Source of the DNA: Cognatishimia sp. MH4019
GTDB lineage: Bacteria > Pseudomonadota > Alphaproteobacteria > Rhodobacterales > Rhodobacteraceae
Assembly (NCBI RefSeq): GCF_020177595.1
Contig: NZ_JAHTBL010000011.1
Span: 35,908-99,907, forward strand
Direction: 5' to 3'
DNA length: 64,000 nucleotides
The position numbers and the translations under genes are program-made. Each line of letters opens with the position of its first letter. Within the stretch, counting starts at the first letter, position 1. Positions 38,618 to 48,261 of the stretch are shown here, in pieces. Below the pieces are notes generated by a model. It saw nothing but the letters and a program-made list of their open reading frames with translations. It was not told where the DNA came from and made no database searches.

Positions 38618-38935
38618 ATGAAATATTTGACTATTCTCACCGTGCTTGTCGCGCTCTCCACCCCCGTATTCGCCACATTTGCCGAGGCAGGCCCCATAAC
38701 GCGGGCCTGTTTGCAGTCCGACCGCAAGGCGGCCTCGCGCAGCTTGTGCAACTGCATTCAGAAGGCTGCGAATACGCATCTGTCGCGCGGAGATCAGCGC
38801 TTGGCGGCGAGTTTCTTCAAAGATCCGCACAAGGCGCAGGAAATCCGCCAATCGGATCGCCGCAGCCATGAGGTGTTCTGGAAGAAATACCGGGCCTTCG
38901 GCTCAACGGCTGAAACTTACTGCCGCCGCAGCTGA
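38618..38935 (+). CDS. Small secreted cysteine-containing protein
   Basis: 105 residues with a signal peptide (about 1-24, cleavage near AEAG). The mature part has RACLQ, SLCNCIQKAA and a final YCRRS, giving four cysteines that could form two disulfides in the periplasm. The core helix pattern recurs in roseobacters but no function is known to me. Its end overlaps the end of the convergent phosphatase gene by 19 bases. Confidence 0.65.
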   Translation: MKYLTILTVLVALSTPVFATFAEAGPITRACLQSDRKAASRSLCNCIQKAANTHLSRGDQRLAASFFKDPHKAQEIRQSDRRSHEVFWKKYRAFGSTAETYCRRS

Positions 38936-39360
38936 TCTTTCAGCCCAGCGGCACAGCGTTCAATCAGATCCAACGCACCTTCAAAATCGCGCGTGTAATA
39001 CGGGTCGGGGACTTCGGTCTCCGGCCCGTCTGCATAATGGGTGAAGAGTTGGACGGGCGTGGTGTTGTCTGCAGGGCGAAGCGCTTCGATATTGGCAATG
39101 TTCTCGGCATCCATAGCGATGATCAGATCAAAATCGTGGAAATCCTGCGCCACAAAGGCGCGGGCGCGCAAATCTGACAGATTGACCCCGCGCCGGATCG
39201 CAGCCTTCTGCATAGGCCCATACGGCGGATCACCCACATGCCAGCCCGATGTGCCTGCGCTGTCGGTAGCAACCTCGGGCATCTGCGCACGCACGACCCC
39301 TTCGGCCGCAGGCGAGCGGCAGATATTGCCAAGGCACACAAAGAGGATACGCTGGGTCAT
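38917..39360 (-). CDS. Low-molecular-weight protein-tyrosine phosphatase
   Basis: 147 residues from ATG 39360. The phosphate loop FVCLGNICRSPAAEG near the N-terminus has the C-x5-R-S signature, and VPDPYYTRDFEGALDLIE contains the DPY general acid, which marks true LMW phosphatases rather than arsenate reductases. Bacterial members control exopolysaccharide kinases. The genes on either side face it: a secreted protein converges and the sirtuin diverges. Confidence 0.92.
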   Translation of the reverse strand: MTQRILFVCLGNICRSPAAEGVVRAQMPEVATDSAGTSGWHVGDPPYGPMQKAAIRRGVNLSDLRARAFVAQDFHDFDLIIAMDAENIANIEALRPADNTTPVQLFTHYADGPETEVPDPYYTRDFEGALDLIERCAAGLKDQLRRQ

Positions 39361-39387
39361 GCAATCAATATCCGCGAAAGGGCAACC

Positions 39388-40077
39388 ATGGACAAGATCG
39401 TGATTCTCACCGGAGCAGGCATTTCTGCCGAAAGCGGGCTTGGCACGTTTCGCGACGAAAACGGGCTTTGGGCGCAGCACCGGATCGAGGATGTGGCGAC
39501 GCCTGAGGGCTTTGATGCCAACCCCAAGCTGGTGCATGACTTCTACAATATGCGCCGCGCCGAAAGCGAAAAAGCATCGCCAAATGCGGCGCATACCGCC
39601 TTGGCCGAGCTGCAGAAATCCTTTGCGGGCGAGGTGATCCTGGTCACGCAGAACGTCGATGATCTGCATGAGCGTGGCGGGGCGGAAACGATGCATATGC
39701 ACGGCTCTTTGGCCGGATCGCTTTGCGCGGCCTGCGGGCATCGTTGGCCCTCACCGCTTGAAACCCGGCCCGAAGACCCCTGCCCCAATTGCGCCCGTCC
39801 CGCGACGCGGCCTGATATCGTCTGGTTTGGCGAAATGCCCTATCAGATGGACGAAATTTACGCCCATCTGGGGGAGTGTGATCTGTTTGCAGCCATCGGC
39901 ACCAGTGGGGAGGTTTACCCTGCTGCGGGCTTCGTGCAGCACGCCAATGCGAGCGGCGCGGATACAATCGAGCTGAACCTCGCGCCCTCCTCAACCGTGT
40001 CGCATTTTGCCCAGACGCGCTTTGGCCCCGCGACGCAAACCGTGCCAGCCTGGGTCAAAGAGCTGTCGGGAAAATAA
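39388..40077 (+). CDS. cobB: Sir2-family NAD-dependent protein deacylase
   Basis: 229 residues from ATG 39388. ILTGAGISAESGLGTFRD is the NAD-binding motif, VTQNVDDLHERGG and the catalytic histidine in MHGSL follow, and the zinc ribbon has CAAC and CPNC. It removes acyl groups from lysines, classically reactivating AMP-forming acyl-CoA synthetases such as the PrpE and 862-2490 ligases in this window (inferred link). The start is only 27 bases from the divergent phosphatase start. Confidence 0.94.
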   Translation: MDKIVILTGAGISAESGLGTFRDENGLWAQHRIEDVATPEGFDANPKLVHDFYNMRRAESEKASPNAAHTALAELQKSFAGEVILVTQNVDDLHERGGAETMHMHGSLAGSLCAACGHRWPSPLETRPEDPCPNCARPATRPDIVWFGEMPYQMDEIYAHLGECDLFAAIGTSGEVYPAAGFVQHANASGADTIELNLAPSSTVSHFAQTRFGPATQTVPAWVKELSGK

Positions 40078-40154
40078 GCGAAGGCCGGACCCTGAAAGGC
40101 CCGGCCCCCGTTCGCATGAGCGGCGGGGTTTAGCCCGCTCGAAGAAGGACGCTC

Positions 40155-40658
40155 TTAGTGGTCGTGGCTGCCGTGGCTGTGATCGCCGTGTCCGCCATGA
40201 GCGCCGTCTTTCGGCTGACGCTCCAGATCGACGGGGATCTGAACTTGCACATCACCGGCCTTCTCGAAGGTCAGCGTGACGTCGATCATCTCGCCCTGCT
40301 CAAACGGCTCGTTAAGCCCCATGAACATGACGTGCTTGCCGCCGCGCTTGAGCATGATCGTCTCGCCTGCTGCGATCTCGAAGCCTTCCTCGACTTCGAC
40401 CATGCGCATGACGCCGTTTGCATCCTCAAGATGGGTGTGCAATTCGACGCGCTGCGCCACGTCCGAGGTTGCCGAAATCAGGCGGTCATCTTCGTCCGAA
40501 TGGTTCATGATCCCCATGAAGGCCGCGCCGGATTTAGCCATCGACGTGGCGGAGCGGGCATAGGGATCATCCACCATGATCTTGGCCATATCTGCAGCAG
40601 CAGGCAGGGCGAACGCGGTTGCGGCAATGGCCGCCAGAAGAGTGGTTTTCAAAGACAT
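40155..40658 (-). CDS. PCu(A)C-type periplasmic copper chaperone
   Basis: 167 residues from ATG 40658, with AAGGAG upstream. A signal peptide (about 1-22) leads to a PCu(A)C domain: SGAAFMGIMNHSDEDDRL, VELHTHLEDANGVMRM and KHVMFMGL supply the His/Met copper ligands. The C-terminus is histidine-rich (HGGHGDHSHGSHDH), giving extra metal binding. Such proteins deliver Cu(I) to cytochrome c oxidase. It follows a small CxxC protein gene. Confidence 0.93.
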   Translation of the reverse strand: MSLKTTLLAAIAATAFALPAAADMAKIMVDDPYARSATSMAKSGAAFMGIMNHSDEDDRLISATSDVAQRVELHTHLEDANGVMRMVEVEEGFEIAAGETIMLKRGGKHVMFMGLNEPFEQGEMIDVTLTFEKAGDVQVQIPVDLERQPKDGAHGGHGDHSHGSHDH

Positions 40659-40700
40659 ATCCGTCTCCTTAGTTTGAAATTTCAACGTGTTAGGTAGATT

Positions 40701-41045
40701 TCAAACCAAAGGGGGATCGCGCGCTTGAGCTTTGCGCGGTTGTGCTTTGCGGGCCAACGTGTCTGCAGCATCGAAGCGGATCGACTGGACCGCGCAGAGG
40801 TCCTCAACAACCGGCGCGTGGCCTGACACGGCGGCCAACAGTGTCATGGCACAGTCCGGGCAGTAATGCGGCGCACCAACCGGATCACCGTTTTCATCGA
40901 AATGCATCACGACCGGCCCAGAACCGGTGCAGAGCACCATCTGACCTGCCGCATCGGGTGCGGCGCGCGCCACAGCCAAGCTGGCCGAGGTCAGCACCAT
41001 CAGCGCAACCATGAGTGGGATCAAAAGGCGGGGGAACGTCCTCAT
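40701..41045 (-). CDS. Small exported CxxC protein (DUF2946-like)
   Basis: 114 residues from ATG 41045, with an uncleaved or cleaved N-terminal hydrophobic segment (about 6-28). Then come LCTGSGPVVMHFDENGDP and HYCPDCAMTLL, with a CxxC. The arrangement resembles DUF2946-type proteins, which often sit next to copper chaperones. It lies 42 bases upstream of the PCu(A)C gene on the same strand, so a shared metal-handling role is likely but inferred. Confidence 0.75.
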   Translation of the reverse strand: MRTFPRLLIPLMVALMVLTSASLAVARAAPDAAGQMVLCTGSGPVVMHFDENGDPVGAPHYCPDCAMTLLAAVSGHAPVVEDLCAVQSIRFDAADTLARKAQPRKAQARDPPLV

Positions 41046-41109
41046 GATGCGATATTTAGGCGCGTCTTTGACGTAATCCAAGCGCCAAAACGACACGCCA
41101 AAAGCAAAA

Positions 41110-41133
41110 GGCCCCGTCTGTTTAGACGGAGCC
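41110..41133 (-). terminator. Rho-independent terminator of rpmB
   Basis: Ten-base arms (41110-41119 and 41124-41133, one mismatch) with a 4-base loop; on the minus strand the hairpin is followed by TTTTGCTTTT. It lies 26 bases past the rpmB stop. Confidence 0.85.
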
Positions 41134-41159
41134 TCTCTATTGTAGAAAAAGTCGAAAAA

Positions 41160-41459
41160 TCAGAGGGCAGTTTCGCCAGCTGCTTTCGCCTTCGCAATCT
41201 CTTTCTTGATCTTCAGCGCGTTCGGGGACAGCTCTTCATCCTTGGCTTTCGCCATGAAGCGATCCAGACCACCGCGGTGATCGACCGTACGCAGCGCAGC
41301 AGCCGAGATGCGCAGTTTGAACGCGCGGCCCAGAACTTCGGACTGAAGCGTGGTGTCGTTCAGGTTGGGCAGGAACCGGCGACGGGTGCGGTTCTTGGCG
41401 TGGCTGACATTGTTGCCAGTCATCGGGCCTTTTCCGGTCAGTTCACAACGGCGCGACAT
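41160..41459 (-). CDS. rpmB: 50S ribosomal protein L28
   Basis: 99 residues from ATG 41459, preceded by [35 protein letters not shown] is broken here as [13 protein letters not shown] followed by [16 protein letters not shown], the diagnostic L28 start. The chain ends in a lysine- and alanine-rich helix typical of alphaproteobacterial L28. It is a single-gene unit with its own promoter and terminator. Confidence 0.97.
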   Translation of the reverse strand: MSRRCELTGKGPMTGNNVSHAKNRTRRRFLPNLNDTTLQSEVLGRAFKLRISAAALRTVDHRGGLDRFMAKAKDEELSPNALKIKKEIAKAKAAGETAL

Positions 41460-41563
41460 AGCACTTCCTCGATCTCTTTGGGCCTCTCGGATACCCCTTG
41501 CATCCGCGGCACTCTCAAACAAAATGAGCCCTGCGTTGGCAAGGCCCCGAATTCAGTCCGGTT

Positions 41564-41592
41564 GACCTAAAACCATTTCCAGCGCCCGTCAA
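41564..41592 (-). promoter_or_regulatory. rpmB: Sigma-70-type promoter of rpmB
   Basis: On the minus strand TTGACG (41592-41587) is followed, after exactly 17 bases, by TAGGTC (41569-41564), about 105 bases before the rpmB start. Confidence 0.55.
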
Positions 41593-41610
41593 GCGATTCA
41601 TCTGTCTGCT

Positions 41611-42396
41611 TTACGGGTTTTCCGCGTGTATTTGCTTGGCGCGTTGCTGTGCTTGGCGCGCCCAATCAGGATGACGCGGGGCAGCTTTTTCCGCAAGCCG
41701 TTCCCAATAGAGCGCGGTAATCCGGCAGGCGGCGCGGTGATCCGCCTTCAATGCGACGGCATCAAAGCCTTGAACCACCTGTTTTTGGACTTTGCCAATC
41801 GCGCGTTGCTCACGCAGAATATTCGTCGCCGGGTGCTGCCCCAAAGCCATCGGAACGCGTTTGATCTTGGGGAACGCCGCGGCGATCAGCGCCGCATGGG
41901 CGCTATCAAGCCTGTGGAACGGATCGTAGCAGATCACTCCACCTAGGTTTGGGTTGGCACTGTCTAATGCACCGGTTTCGGCGCTAAACCGTTTCGCTTC
42001 GCGCTTATAACGGGTCTCAAACGGAACCACAGCCCGGTCGATGCTGATCTGGGCCGAGATCAAGGCGACTTCATCAATGCCCAACGCGCCCGAGAGGCGC
42101 AGCGCGCCGTAGCCGCCCATCGAAAAGCCAATCGCTTTAACCTGATGAAAGCGTCCTCTCAACTTGGCTAAGGCCACTTCCAAAGCGGGTGTCGAGGCGT
42201 TGATGAACCAGTCATTCGCCTTCGTCTCAATATGCAATTGCGCAAAGCCCGCGTTCAGGAAGTTGCGCGCCGGGTCGCGGGGTTCGAAATCGGCTTTGCC
42301 CAGTTTGCGATTGTCGAAGGTGACGACCAGTCTGCGCGCGTCCAGCGCGTGAAGTGTGGCCCGCAAGCGATCATCCGCAAAAACCAATTCGGCCAT
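41611..42396 (-). CDS. Alpha/beta-fold hydrolase-like protein, coupled to meaB
   Basis: 261 residues from ATG 42396. The nucleophile elbow IGFSMGGYGALRLS marks an alpha/beta hydrolase. An early strand-turn LVVTFDNRK and a late ALKADHRAA histidine could complete the fold and the triad. No precise family was recognised. It begins one base after the meaB stop and is therefore translated with it; the metabolic link is unknown. Confidence 0.75.
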   Translation of the reverse strand: MAELVFADDRLRATLHALDARRLVVTFDNRKLGKADFEPRDPARNFLNAGFAQLHIETKANDWFINASTPALEVALAKLRGRFHQVKAIGFSMGGYGALRLSGALGIDEVALISAQISIDRAVVPFETRYKREAKRFSAETGALDSANPNLGGVICYDPFHRLDSAHAALIAAAFPKIKRVPMALGQHPATNILREQRAIGKVQKQVVQGFDAVALKADHRAACRITALYWERLAEKAAPRHPDWARQAQQRAKQIHAENP

Positions 42397-42397
42397 G

Positions 42398-43375
42398 TCA
42401 GAGGTTTAGTTTGCTCAGAATATCGCGCACGGCGGTGCCGACGGTGGTGTGCCCGGTGGCGACTTTCTCGCGCAGCGTGGCCATGCTTCCCGCAAGCTCT
42501 GCATTCTCGGTGAGTTGCGCAAGCAACCCGTTGCGCACTGCTTCTTCAAACCAATAGACCGCTTGGCCAGCGCGCGCGGCGTCCCAATGGCCGGTTTCGC
42601 GGCGCCAATTGGCAAGGGTCTGCATCTCGTCCCAGACCGTTGCCAGCCCGTCTTCGTGCAAGGCAGAGACCATCATCGCCTTGGGGAAATCCTCGGGGTC
42701 TTGCGGACGCTTTCTGAGCAAACGCAAAGCACCGGTATAATCAGCGCAGGTGCGGGTCGCGGCGGGTTTCAGATCGCCATCGGCCTTGTTGATCAGGATC
42801 AGATCGGCCATCTCCATGATGCCGCGCTTGACGCCTTGAAGCTCATCCCCGCCTGCGGGGGCCAGCAGCAGCACGAACAGATCCGACATCTGCGCCACAA
42901 CCGTCTCGGACTGACCAACACCGACCGTTTCAATCAGCACCACGTCAAATCCGGCAGCCTCGCATAGGCTGACCGCTTCGCGGGTGCGCCGCGCGACGCC
43001 GCCCAGATGCGTCTGGCTTGGAGACGGACGAATGAAAGCGTTGGGATCACGCGACAGGCGCTCCATCCGGGTTTTGTCGCCCAGGATTGAGCCGCCAGAG
43101 CGCGCAGAGCTTGGATCGACCGCGAGGACCGCAACGCGCAGCCCTGCTGCGGTCAGCATCATGCCGAACGCTTCGATGAACGTGGATTTACCAACGCCGG
43201 GCGTTCCGGACAGACCGATCCGCAGGGCTTGCTTGCCCGCTTTGCTGACCTCCGCCACCAAGGCATCAGCCTGCGTCCGGTGGTCCGCACGTCCGCTTTC
43301 GATCAACGTGATTGCGCGGGCCAGCGCGCGGCGGTCGGCGGCAAGGACGCCATCTGCGAGGGTCTTGGTTTCCAT
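42398..43375 (-). CDS. meaB: MeaB/ArgK-type GTPase, methylmalonyl-CoA mutase chaperone
   Basis: 325 residues from ATG 43375; a GTG five codons earlier is possible. Walker A is GLSGTPGVGKSTF, followed by DPSSARSGGSILGDKTRM and the ETVGVGQSE switch, then NKADGD for guanine specificity. MeaB guards adenosylcobalamin-dependent methylmalonyl-CoA mutase, which turns propionyl-CoA-derived methylmalonyl-CoA to succinyl-CoA. The mutase itself is not in the window, but prpE is. Confidence 0.94.
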   Translation of the reverse strand: METKTLADGVLAADRRALARAITLIESGRADHRTQADALVAEVSKAGKQALRIGLSGTPGVGKSTFIEAFGMMLTAAGLRVAVLAVDPSSARSGGSILGDKTRMERLSRDPNAFIRPSPSQTHLGGVARRTREAVSLCEAAGFDVVLIETVGVGQSETVVAQMSDLFVLLLAPAGGDELQGVKRGIMEMADLILINKADGDLKPAATRTCADYTGALRLLRKRPQDPEDFPKAMMVSALHEDGLATVWDEMQTLANWRRETGHWDAARAGQAVYWFEEAVRNGLLAQLTENAELAGSMATLREKVATGHTTVGTAVRDILSKLNL

Positions 43376-43466
43376 GGGTGTTTTCTGCACCGCACAGGCT
43401 GCGCCGTCCAGCGCTTAGGCAAAAAACGCATGGTCTGGCGCAGGGTTTGTGCCCATAAACAGCCCC

Positions 43467-45857
43467 ATGACCGCGCTGCCCATCGAAGACGCCCTGCCCG
43501 ATCTGATCGCCGTTTTGCAGCGGTCGCGCTGCGCTGTGCTGCAAGCCCCACCGGGCGCGGGCAAGACGACGCGGGTCCCGCTGGCGTTGCTGGACGCAGA
43601 GCTATGCGATGGCCGTATTCTGATGCTGGAGCCACGCCGCTTGGCCGCGCGGGCCGCTGCGGAACGCATGGCGCAAACTCTGGGCGAGCGTGTTGGCGAA
43701 ACGGTGGGCTACCGGATGCGCGGCGAGGCGAAGGTGTCCAAATCGACACGGATCGAGGTTGTCACTGAGGGCATCCTAACCCGGATGATCCAGAGCGATC
43801 CGTCGCTGGACGGCATCGACGCAGTAATCTTTGACGAATTTCACGAACGCTCTTTGAACGCCGATCTCGGACTCGCATTGGTTTGGGAGGTTCGCGGCGC
43901 GCTGCGCGAGGATTTGATCGTTCTGGTCATGTCCGCCACACTGGACGCAGAACCCGTCGCGGAGATGATGGACGCGCCGGTCGTGACATCCGAAGGGCGC
44001 AGCTTTCCGGTTGAGATGCGCTGGCTGGAACGGCCTGTGGGCAAGAGTGTTCGTTTCGAGGCAGCCGTCGCGGCGCTTATCGAGCAGGCGGTAGCCGAGA
44101 CCGAAGGGGGGGTCTTGGTGTTTCTGCCTGGGGAAGGCGAGATTCGGCGGGTTGAAGGGGCGCTAAAGCTGCCGGGCTGCGATGTACGACCGTTATTCGG
44201 GGCGATGGATTTCAAAGCGCAACGCGCGGCGATTGGGCCGTCAGAACGGCGCAAAGTGGTGCTGGCCACGTCGATTGCGGAGACCTCGCTGACCATTCCA
44301 GACATCCGCGTGGTCGTGGACGCAGGCCGCGCGAGGCGAGCGCGATTTGATCCAAACTCGGGCATGTCGCGGCTGGTGACAGAACGCGTGACGAAAGCCG
44401 AAGCCGTGCAACGCGCAGGGCGTGCAGGGCGCGTGGCGGACGGGGTGTGCTACAAGCTGTGGACCAAGGGCGAAGATGGCGGCTTGCTGGCCTTCCCCCC
44501 TGCCGAGATTGAGGCGGCAGACCTGACGGGGCTTGTCTTGGAACTGGCGCTTTGGGGCGCAGCACCCGGCGATCTGGCGTTTCTGACCGCACCGCCCGCG
44601 CGGGCCTTTGAAGAAGCGCAAGACTTGCTTCGGATGCTGGGCGCGCTGGACGCGGCGAACCGGATCACCGAACATGGCCGCGCGTTGGCAGCCCTCCCGC
44701 TGCATCCGCGCTTGGGCCATATGCTGACGGTTGCGGGCAAGGAGGCGGCTGTCTTGGCGGCTCTTTTAGCGGAACGTGATCCGCTCAGGTCGCGATCCTC
44801 GGATCTCATGGCGCGGGTGAAAGCGGTGGCCTCCCCGCCCGCCGACGCCAATCGTGGCGTGATCGAGCGGGTGCGCGCAGAGGCGAAACGGCTGGCGCGG
44901 ATGGCCCCTGACAGCGCGGGGCTGGACGTGGCCGAAATGGCGGCACTGGCTTACCCGGACCGCATCGGGTTGCGCCGCAGGGGCGAAGCCCCGCGCTATC
45001 TGCTGTCGGGCGGCAAAGGCGCGTTTTTCGAGGGTGCCGATCCACTGGCTGGGCAACGGCTGATCGTGGCGACCGATCTGGACGGCGATGCGCGAGAGGC
45101 GCGGATCAGGCAAGCTGTCGCCATTTCGGAAAGCGCGGTGCGCGCCCTCTTTGCGTCTCGCCTGACGGTTGAGAAGCTCTGCCACTGGTCGAAACGCGAG
45201 CGTCGCGTTGTCTCGCGGGTGCAGGAAAAGCTGGGAGCCATCGCGTTGAGTGATCAGCTTTGGAAAGACGCGCCGGAAGAGGATGTTGCCCAGGCGATGC
45301 TAGAGGGCGTGCGCGATCTGGGATTGGTCTGGACCGATGCGGCACGGCGGTTTCAAGCGCGGGTGGCCTTGTTGGAGGATGTGCCAGACCTGTCGGATGA
45401 CGCTTTGATGGAAACGTTGGAGGACTGGCTTCTGCCGCACCTCTCTGGCGTGAAAACGGACGCGCAGTGGCGGGGGTTCGATATCCTTCCTGCGCTGCGG
45501 GCGATGCTGGATTGGGGGCAGATGCAGCGGCTGGATCAGGCGGCTCCCGCGGCGTTTGAGACACCGCTGGGGCGCAACGTGCCGATTGATTACAGCGGCG
45601 AAGCACCAGAGATTTCCCTGCGCCTGCAAGAGATGTTTGGCGTGACCGCGCACCCGATGGTCGGGCGGCAACCGCTCAGGGTCACGCTGTTGTCGCCAGC
45701 GGGGCGACCCTTGCAGACGACCATGGATGTTCCGGGCTTCTGGGCCTCAAGCTACGCCGATGTGCGCAAGGATATGCGCGGGCGATACCCGAAACATCCT
45801 TGGCCCGAGGACCCGACGCAAGCCGATCCGACACTGCGGGCCAAGCGGCGGCGTTAG
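43467..45857 (+). CDS. hrpB: ATP-dependent helicase HrpB
   Basis: 796 residues from ATG 43467; a GTG at 43449 is also open. Helicase motifs: [12 protein letters not shown] (I), [13 protein letters not shown] (II, DEFH as in E. coli HrpB), SATLD (III), [14 protein letters not shown] (V) and QRAGRAGRV (VI). The C-terminal HrpB domain ends with [14 protein letters not shown] and [11 protein letters not shown]. Its biological role is poorly known, probably RNA-related. The stop overlaps the stop of convergent argF. Confidence 0.95.
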   Translation: MTALPIEDALPDLIAVLQRSRCAVLQAPPGAGKTTRVPLALLDAELCDGRILMLEPRRLAARAAAERMAQTLGERVGETVGYRMRGEAKVSKSTRIEVVTEGILTRMIQSDPSLDGIDAVIFDEFHERSLNADLGLALVWEVRGALREDLIVLVMSATLDAEPVAEMMDAPVVTSEGRSFPVEMRWLERPVGKSVRFEAAVAALIEQAVAETEGGVLVFLPGEGEIRRVEGALKLPGCDVRPLFGAMDFKAQRAAIGPSERRKVVLATSIAETSLTIPDIRVVVDAGRARRARFDPNSGMSRLVTERVTKAEAVQRAGRAGRVADGVCYKLWTKGEDGGLLAFPPAEIEAADLTGLVLELALWGAAPGDLAFLTAPPARAFEEAQDLLRMLGALDAANRITEHGRALAALPLHPRLGHMLTVAGKEAAVLAALLAERDPLRSRSSDLMARVKAVASPPADANRGVIERVRAEAKRLARMAPDSAGLDVAEMAALAYPDRIGLRRRGEAPRYLLSGGKGAFFEGADPLAGQRLIVATDLDGDAREARIRQAVAISESAVRALFASRLTVEKLCHWSKRERRVVSRVQEKLGAIALSDQLWKDAPEEDVAQAMLEGVRDLGLVWTDAARRFQARVALLEDVPDLSDDALMETLEDWLLPHLSGVKTDAQWRGFDILPALRAMLDWGQMQRLDQAAPAAFETPLGRNVPIDYSGEAPEISLRLQEMFGVTAHPMVGRQPLRVTLLSPAGRPLQTTMDVPGFWASSYADVRKDMRGRYPKHPWPEDPTQADPTLRAKRRR

Positions 45858-46780
45858 ACGCCCAAGCACCAGCGCATGACGGCCTTTTGCGCATGCAGAC
45901 GGTTTTCAGCCTCGTCAAAGATCACCGAATTAGGACCGTCCATCACAGCACTCGTCGCCTCTTCCTCGCGATGCGCAGGCAGGCAGTGCATGAAAAGGGC
46001 GTCCGGTTTGGCGTGGCTCATCAGCTCTTCATTGACCTGATAGGGGCGCAGCATGTTGTGGCGACGTTCCTTGGCCGATTGCGCGTCATGCATGGAGACC
46101 CACGTGTCGGCGACCACAAGATCCGCGCCTTCAACGGCCTTGAACGCGTCCCGTTCGATGATGATCTTCGAGCCTTTCGCGCGAGCCTCGTTCATGAAGA
46201 CCTCCTCGGGGTCCAGTTGCGAGGGGCCTGTGAAGGTCAGGTCGAACCCGAATTGACCGGCGGCATGCAGAAAGCTGGCGCAGACATTGTTGCCGTCGCC
46301 CGTCCAGACAACCTTCTTGCCCTTGATCGGGCCGCGATGTTCTTCAAACGTAAGGATATCGGCCATGATCTGGCACGGGTGGGTGCGGTCGGTCAGGCCG
46401 TTGATGACGGGCACGGACGCGTATTCGGCAAGCTCCAGAAGGACGTCTTCGTCAAAGGTGCGGATCATGATCAGATCGACATAGCGCGAGAGCACCCGCG
46501 CGGTGTCAGCGATGTTTTCACCATGGCCAAGCTGCATGTCGGAGCCAGACAGCACCATCGTTTGCCCGCCCATCTGGCGCACGCCGACATCAAAGGACAC
46601 ACGGGTGCGGGTGGAGGGCTTTTCAAAGATCAGCGCAACCATGTGGCCTGCGAGCGGCTGCTCATCATCGGGCGCGCCTTTGGGACGCCCCTGACGCGCG
46701 GTCTTCATAGCCCCTGCGTGATCAATCATATGTCGCAAGTCGGCGGGGTCGGTTTTGTGGATGTCGAGGAAGTGGGTCAT
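45854..46780 (-). CDS. argF: Ornithine carbamoyltransferase
   Basis: 308 residues from ATG 46780. It makes citrulline from ornithine and carbamoyl phosphate in arginine synthesis. The carbamoyl-phosphate site [12 protein letters not shown], the HPCQ segment ([10 protein letters not shown]) and the ornithine-site FMHCLPAHR are all present. A frame extended to 46849 would translate the repeat between argF and argD and was rejected. It follows argD on the same strand. Confidence 0.97.
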   Translation of the reverse strand: MTHFLDIHKTDPADLRHMIDHAGAMKTARQGRPKGAPDDEQPLAGHMVALIFEKPSTRTRVSFDVGVRQMGGQTMVLSGSDMQLGHGENIADTARVLSRYVDLIMIRTFDEDVLLELAEYASVPVINGLTDRTHPCQIMADILTFEEHRGPIKGKKVVWTGDGNNVCASFLHAAGQFGFDLTFTGPSQLDPEEVFMNEARAKGSKIIIERDAFKAVEGADLVVADTWVSMHDAQSAKERRHNMLRPYQVNEELMSHAKPDALFMHCLPAHREEEATSAVMDGPNSVIFDEAENRLHAQKAVMRWCLGV

Positions 46781-46809
46781 TTTTTGAACGTCGCTTTGAA
46801 GGACGAAGG

Positions 46810-46856
46810 CCGGGGGCGCTGCCCCCGGACCCCCGGAATATTTTCGCAAAGATGAA
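46810..46856. repeat. Extragenic palindromic repeat between argD and argF
   Basis: CCGGGGGC and GCCCCCGG pair around GCT (46810-46828), followed by ACCCCCGGAATATTTT and GCAAAGATGAA. From memory, this arrangement recurs between genes in Rhodobacteraceae genomes. It could act as a processing or stabilising hairpin on the argD-argF mRNA. Confidence 0.65.
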
Positions 46857-46858
46857 AC

Positions 46859-48040
46859 TCAGGCGGCTTTTTGGGAAAGGGAGGTTGCGGCTTTGTCCAG
46901 ACGGTGTGTCGCCTCGGCAATCTCGTCCTCGGTGATGGTCAGCGCGGGCAACAGGCGGATGACGTTATCGGCGGCCGGCACGGTGAGGAGACCCTCGGCA
47001 TAGCCCGCTTGCACGACATCCACATTTGTTGCCTTGCATTTGAGGCCCAGCATCAGGCCCTGGCCGCGCACGCTGTCAAAGACATCTGGATGCGCAGCAA
47101 TCAGCCCCTCGAGCTTTTGACGCAGCAAACCCGCCTTGCGGTTCACATCGTCCAGAAAGGCAGGATCCTTGACGATCTTGAGGACCGCGTTGCCCACAGC
47201 ACATCCCAGCGGGTTGCCGCCATAGGTCGAGCCATGGGTGCCTGCTGTCATGCCGCTGGCTGCGTCTTCGGTGGCCAGCACCGCGCCCAAGGGGAAGCCA
47301 CCGCCGATGCCCTTGGCGACCATCATGATATCCGGCGTGATCCCGGCCCATTCATGGGCAAAGAGCTTGCCAGTCCGGCCCACGCCGCATTGCACCTCGT
47401 CAAAAATCAAAAGCGTACCGGTCTCGTCGCACAGATCACGCAAGCCCTTGAGGCATTGATCGGGCACCGGGCGGATGCCGCCTTCGCCCTGGATCGGCTC
47501 AATGAGGACAGCGGCGGTTTTATCCGTGATCGCCGCGCGCACGGCATCATGATCGCCAAAGGCCAGATGGGTGAAACCGGGCAGAAGCGGGCCGAAACCA
47601 TTGGTCATCTTCTCGGACCCGGCGGCGGCGATGCCTGCGGAAGACCGACCGTGGAAAGAGCCTTCGAACGTCACGATTTCGGTCCGCTCGGGTTGGCCTT
47701 TGTCATGCCAGTATTTGCGGGCCATCTTGACGGCCAACTCGCAGCTTTCCGTGCCCGAATTGGTAAAGAACGCCGTGTCGGCAAAGGTGCTGTCGACCAG
47801 CGTGTCCGCCAGCTCTTGCTGCTGAGGGATCTGATAGAGGTTGGAGACATGCCAAAGCTGGCTGGCCTGCGTGTTGATCGCGTCAACCAGCGCGGGATGG
47901 GCGTGGCCCAGCGCGTTCACCGCAATGCCTGCCCCCAGATCCAGAAAACGTCGCCCGTCCGCCTCAAACAGCCAGGAGCCTTCGCCTTTGACGAATGACA
48001 AAGGGGCGCGGTTGTAGGTCGGCAGAACGGACGGGATCAT
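46859..48040 (-). CDS. argD: Acetylornithine (or succinyldiaminopimelate) aminotransferase
   Basis: 393 residues from ATG 48040. A class III PLP aminotransferase: FTNSGTESCELAVKMAR binds the cofactor phosphate, IFDEVQCGVGRTGK holds the Asp, and MMVAKGIGGGFPLGA holds the PLP lysine. It produces N-acetylornithine, and the next gene argF uses ornithine. A frame to 48136 was rejected because MIPSVLPTYNRAPL is the usual start. Confidence 0.96.
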   Translation of the reverse strand: MIPSVLPTYNRAPLSFVKGEGSWLFEADGRRFLDLGAGIAVNALGHAHPALVDAINTQASQLWHVSNLYQIPQQQELADTLVDSTFADTAFFTNSGTESCELAVKMARKYWHDKGQPERTEIVTFEGSFHGRSSAGIAAAGSEKMTNGFGPLLPGFTHLAFGDHDAVRAAITDKTAAVLIEPIQGEGGIRPVPDQCLKGLRDLCDETGTLLIFDEVQCGVGRTGKLFAHEWAGITPDIMMVAKGIGGGFPLGAVLATEDAASGMTAGTHGSTYGGNPLGCAVGNAVLKIVKDPAFLDDVNRKAGLLRQKLEGLIAAHPDVFDSVRGQGLMLGLKCKATNVDVVQAGYAEGLLTVPAADNVIRLLPALTITEDEIAEATHRLDKAATSLSQKAA

Positions 48041-48261
48041 CTGAGAAGTCCTTATCAATAAGAAGGCCTGTTGGTGCCGCAGGGGCAAGGCCAAGTCAAC
48101 GATTTTGAGGGGATGCGCAGGGTGCGCGGGGATCAAACGAAAGACGGGCGGCGCGTTAGCGTCGGCGTCGGGTCACGATATCTGTGCGTTTGATCATGAG
48201 CGCGTCATAGCGGGCGTGATGGGCGTTTGCCAAGGGTTTATTTCGGGCGTATGCGCGGGTC

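Noticed and set aside
38917..39360. Arsenate reductase in place of the phosphatase.
   Set aside because: The DPYY motif and CLGNICRS loop are those of LMW tyrosine phosphatases, and the gene is 8 kb from the ars operon.
40674..40685. TTGAAATTTCAA palindrome before the copper chaperone gene as an operator.
   Set aside because: It is only 12 bases of AT-rich symmetry with no second copy nearby; too weak to call.
46781..46849. N-terminal extension of argF.
   Set aside because: It translates the extragenic palindrome; ATG 46780 gives the normal family N-terminus.
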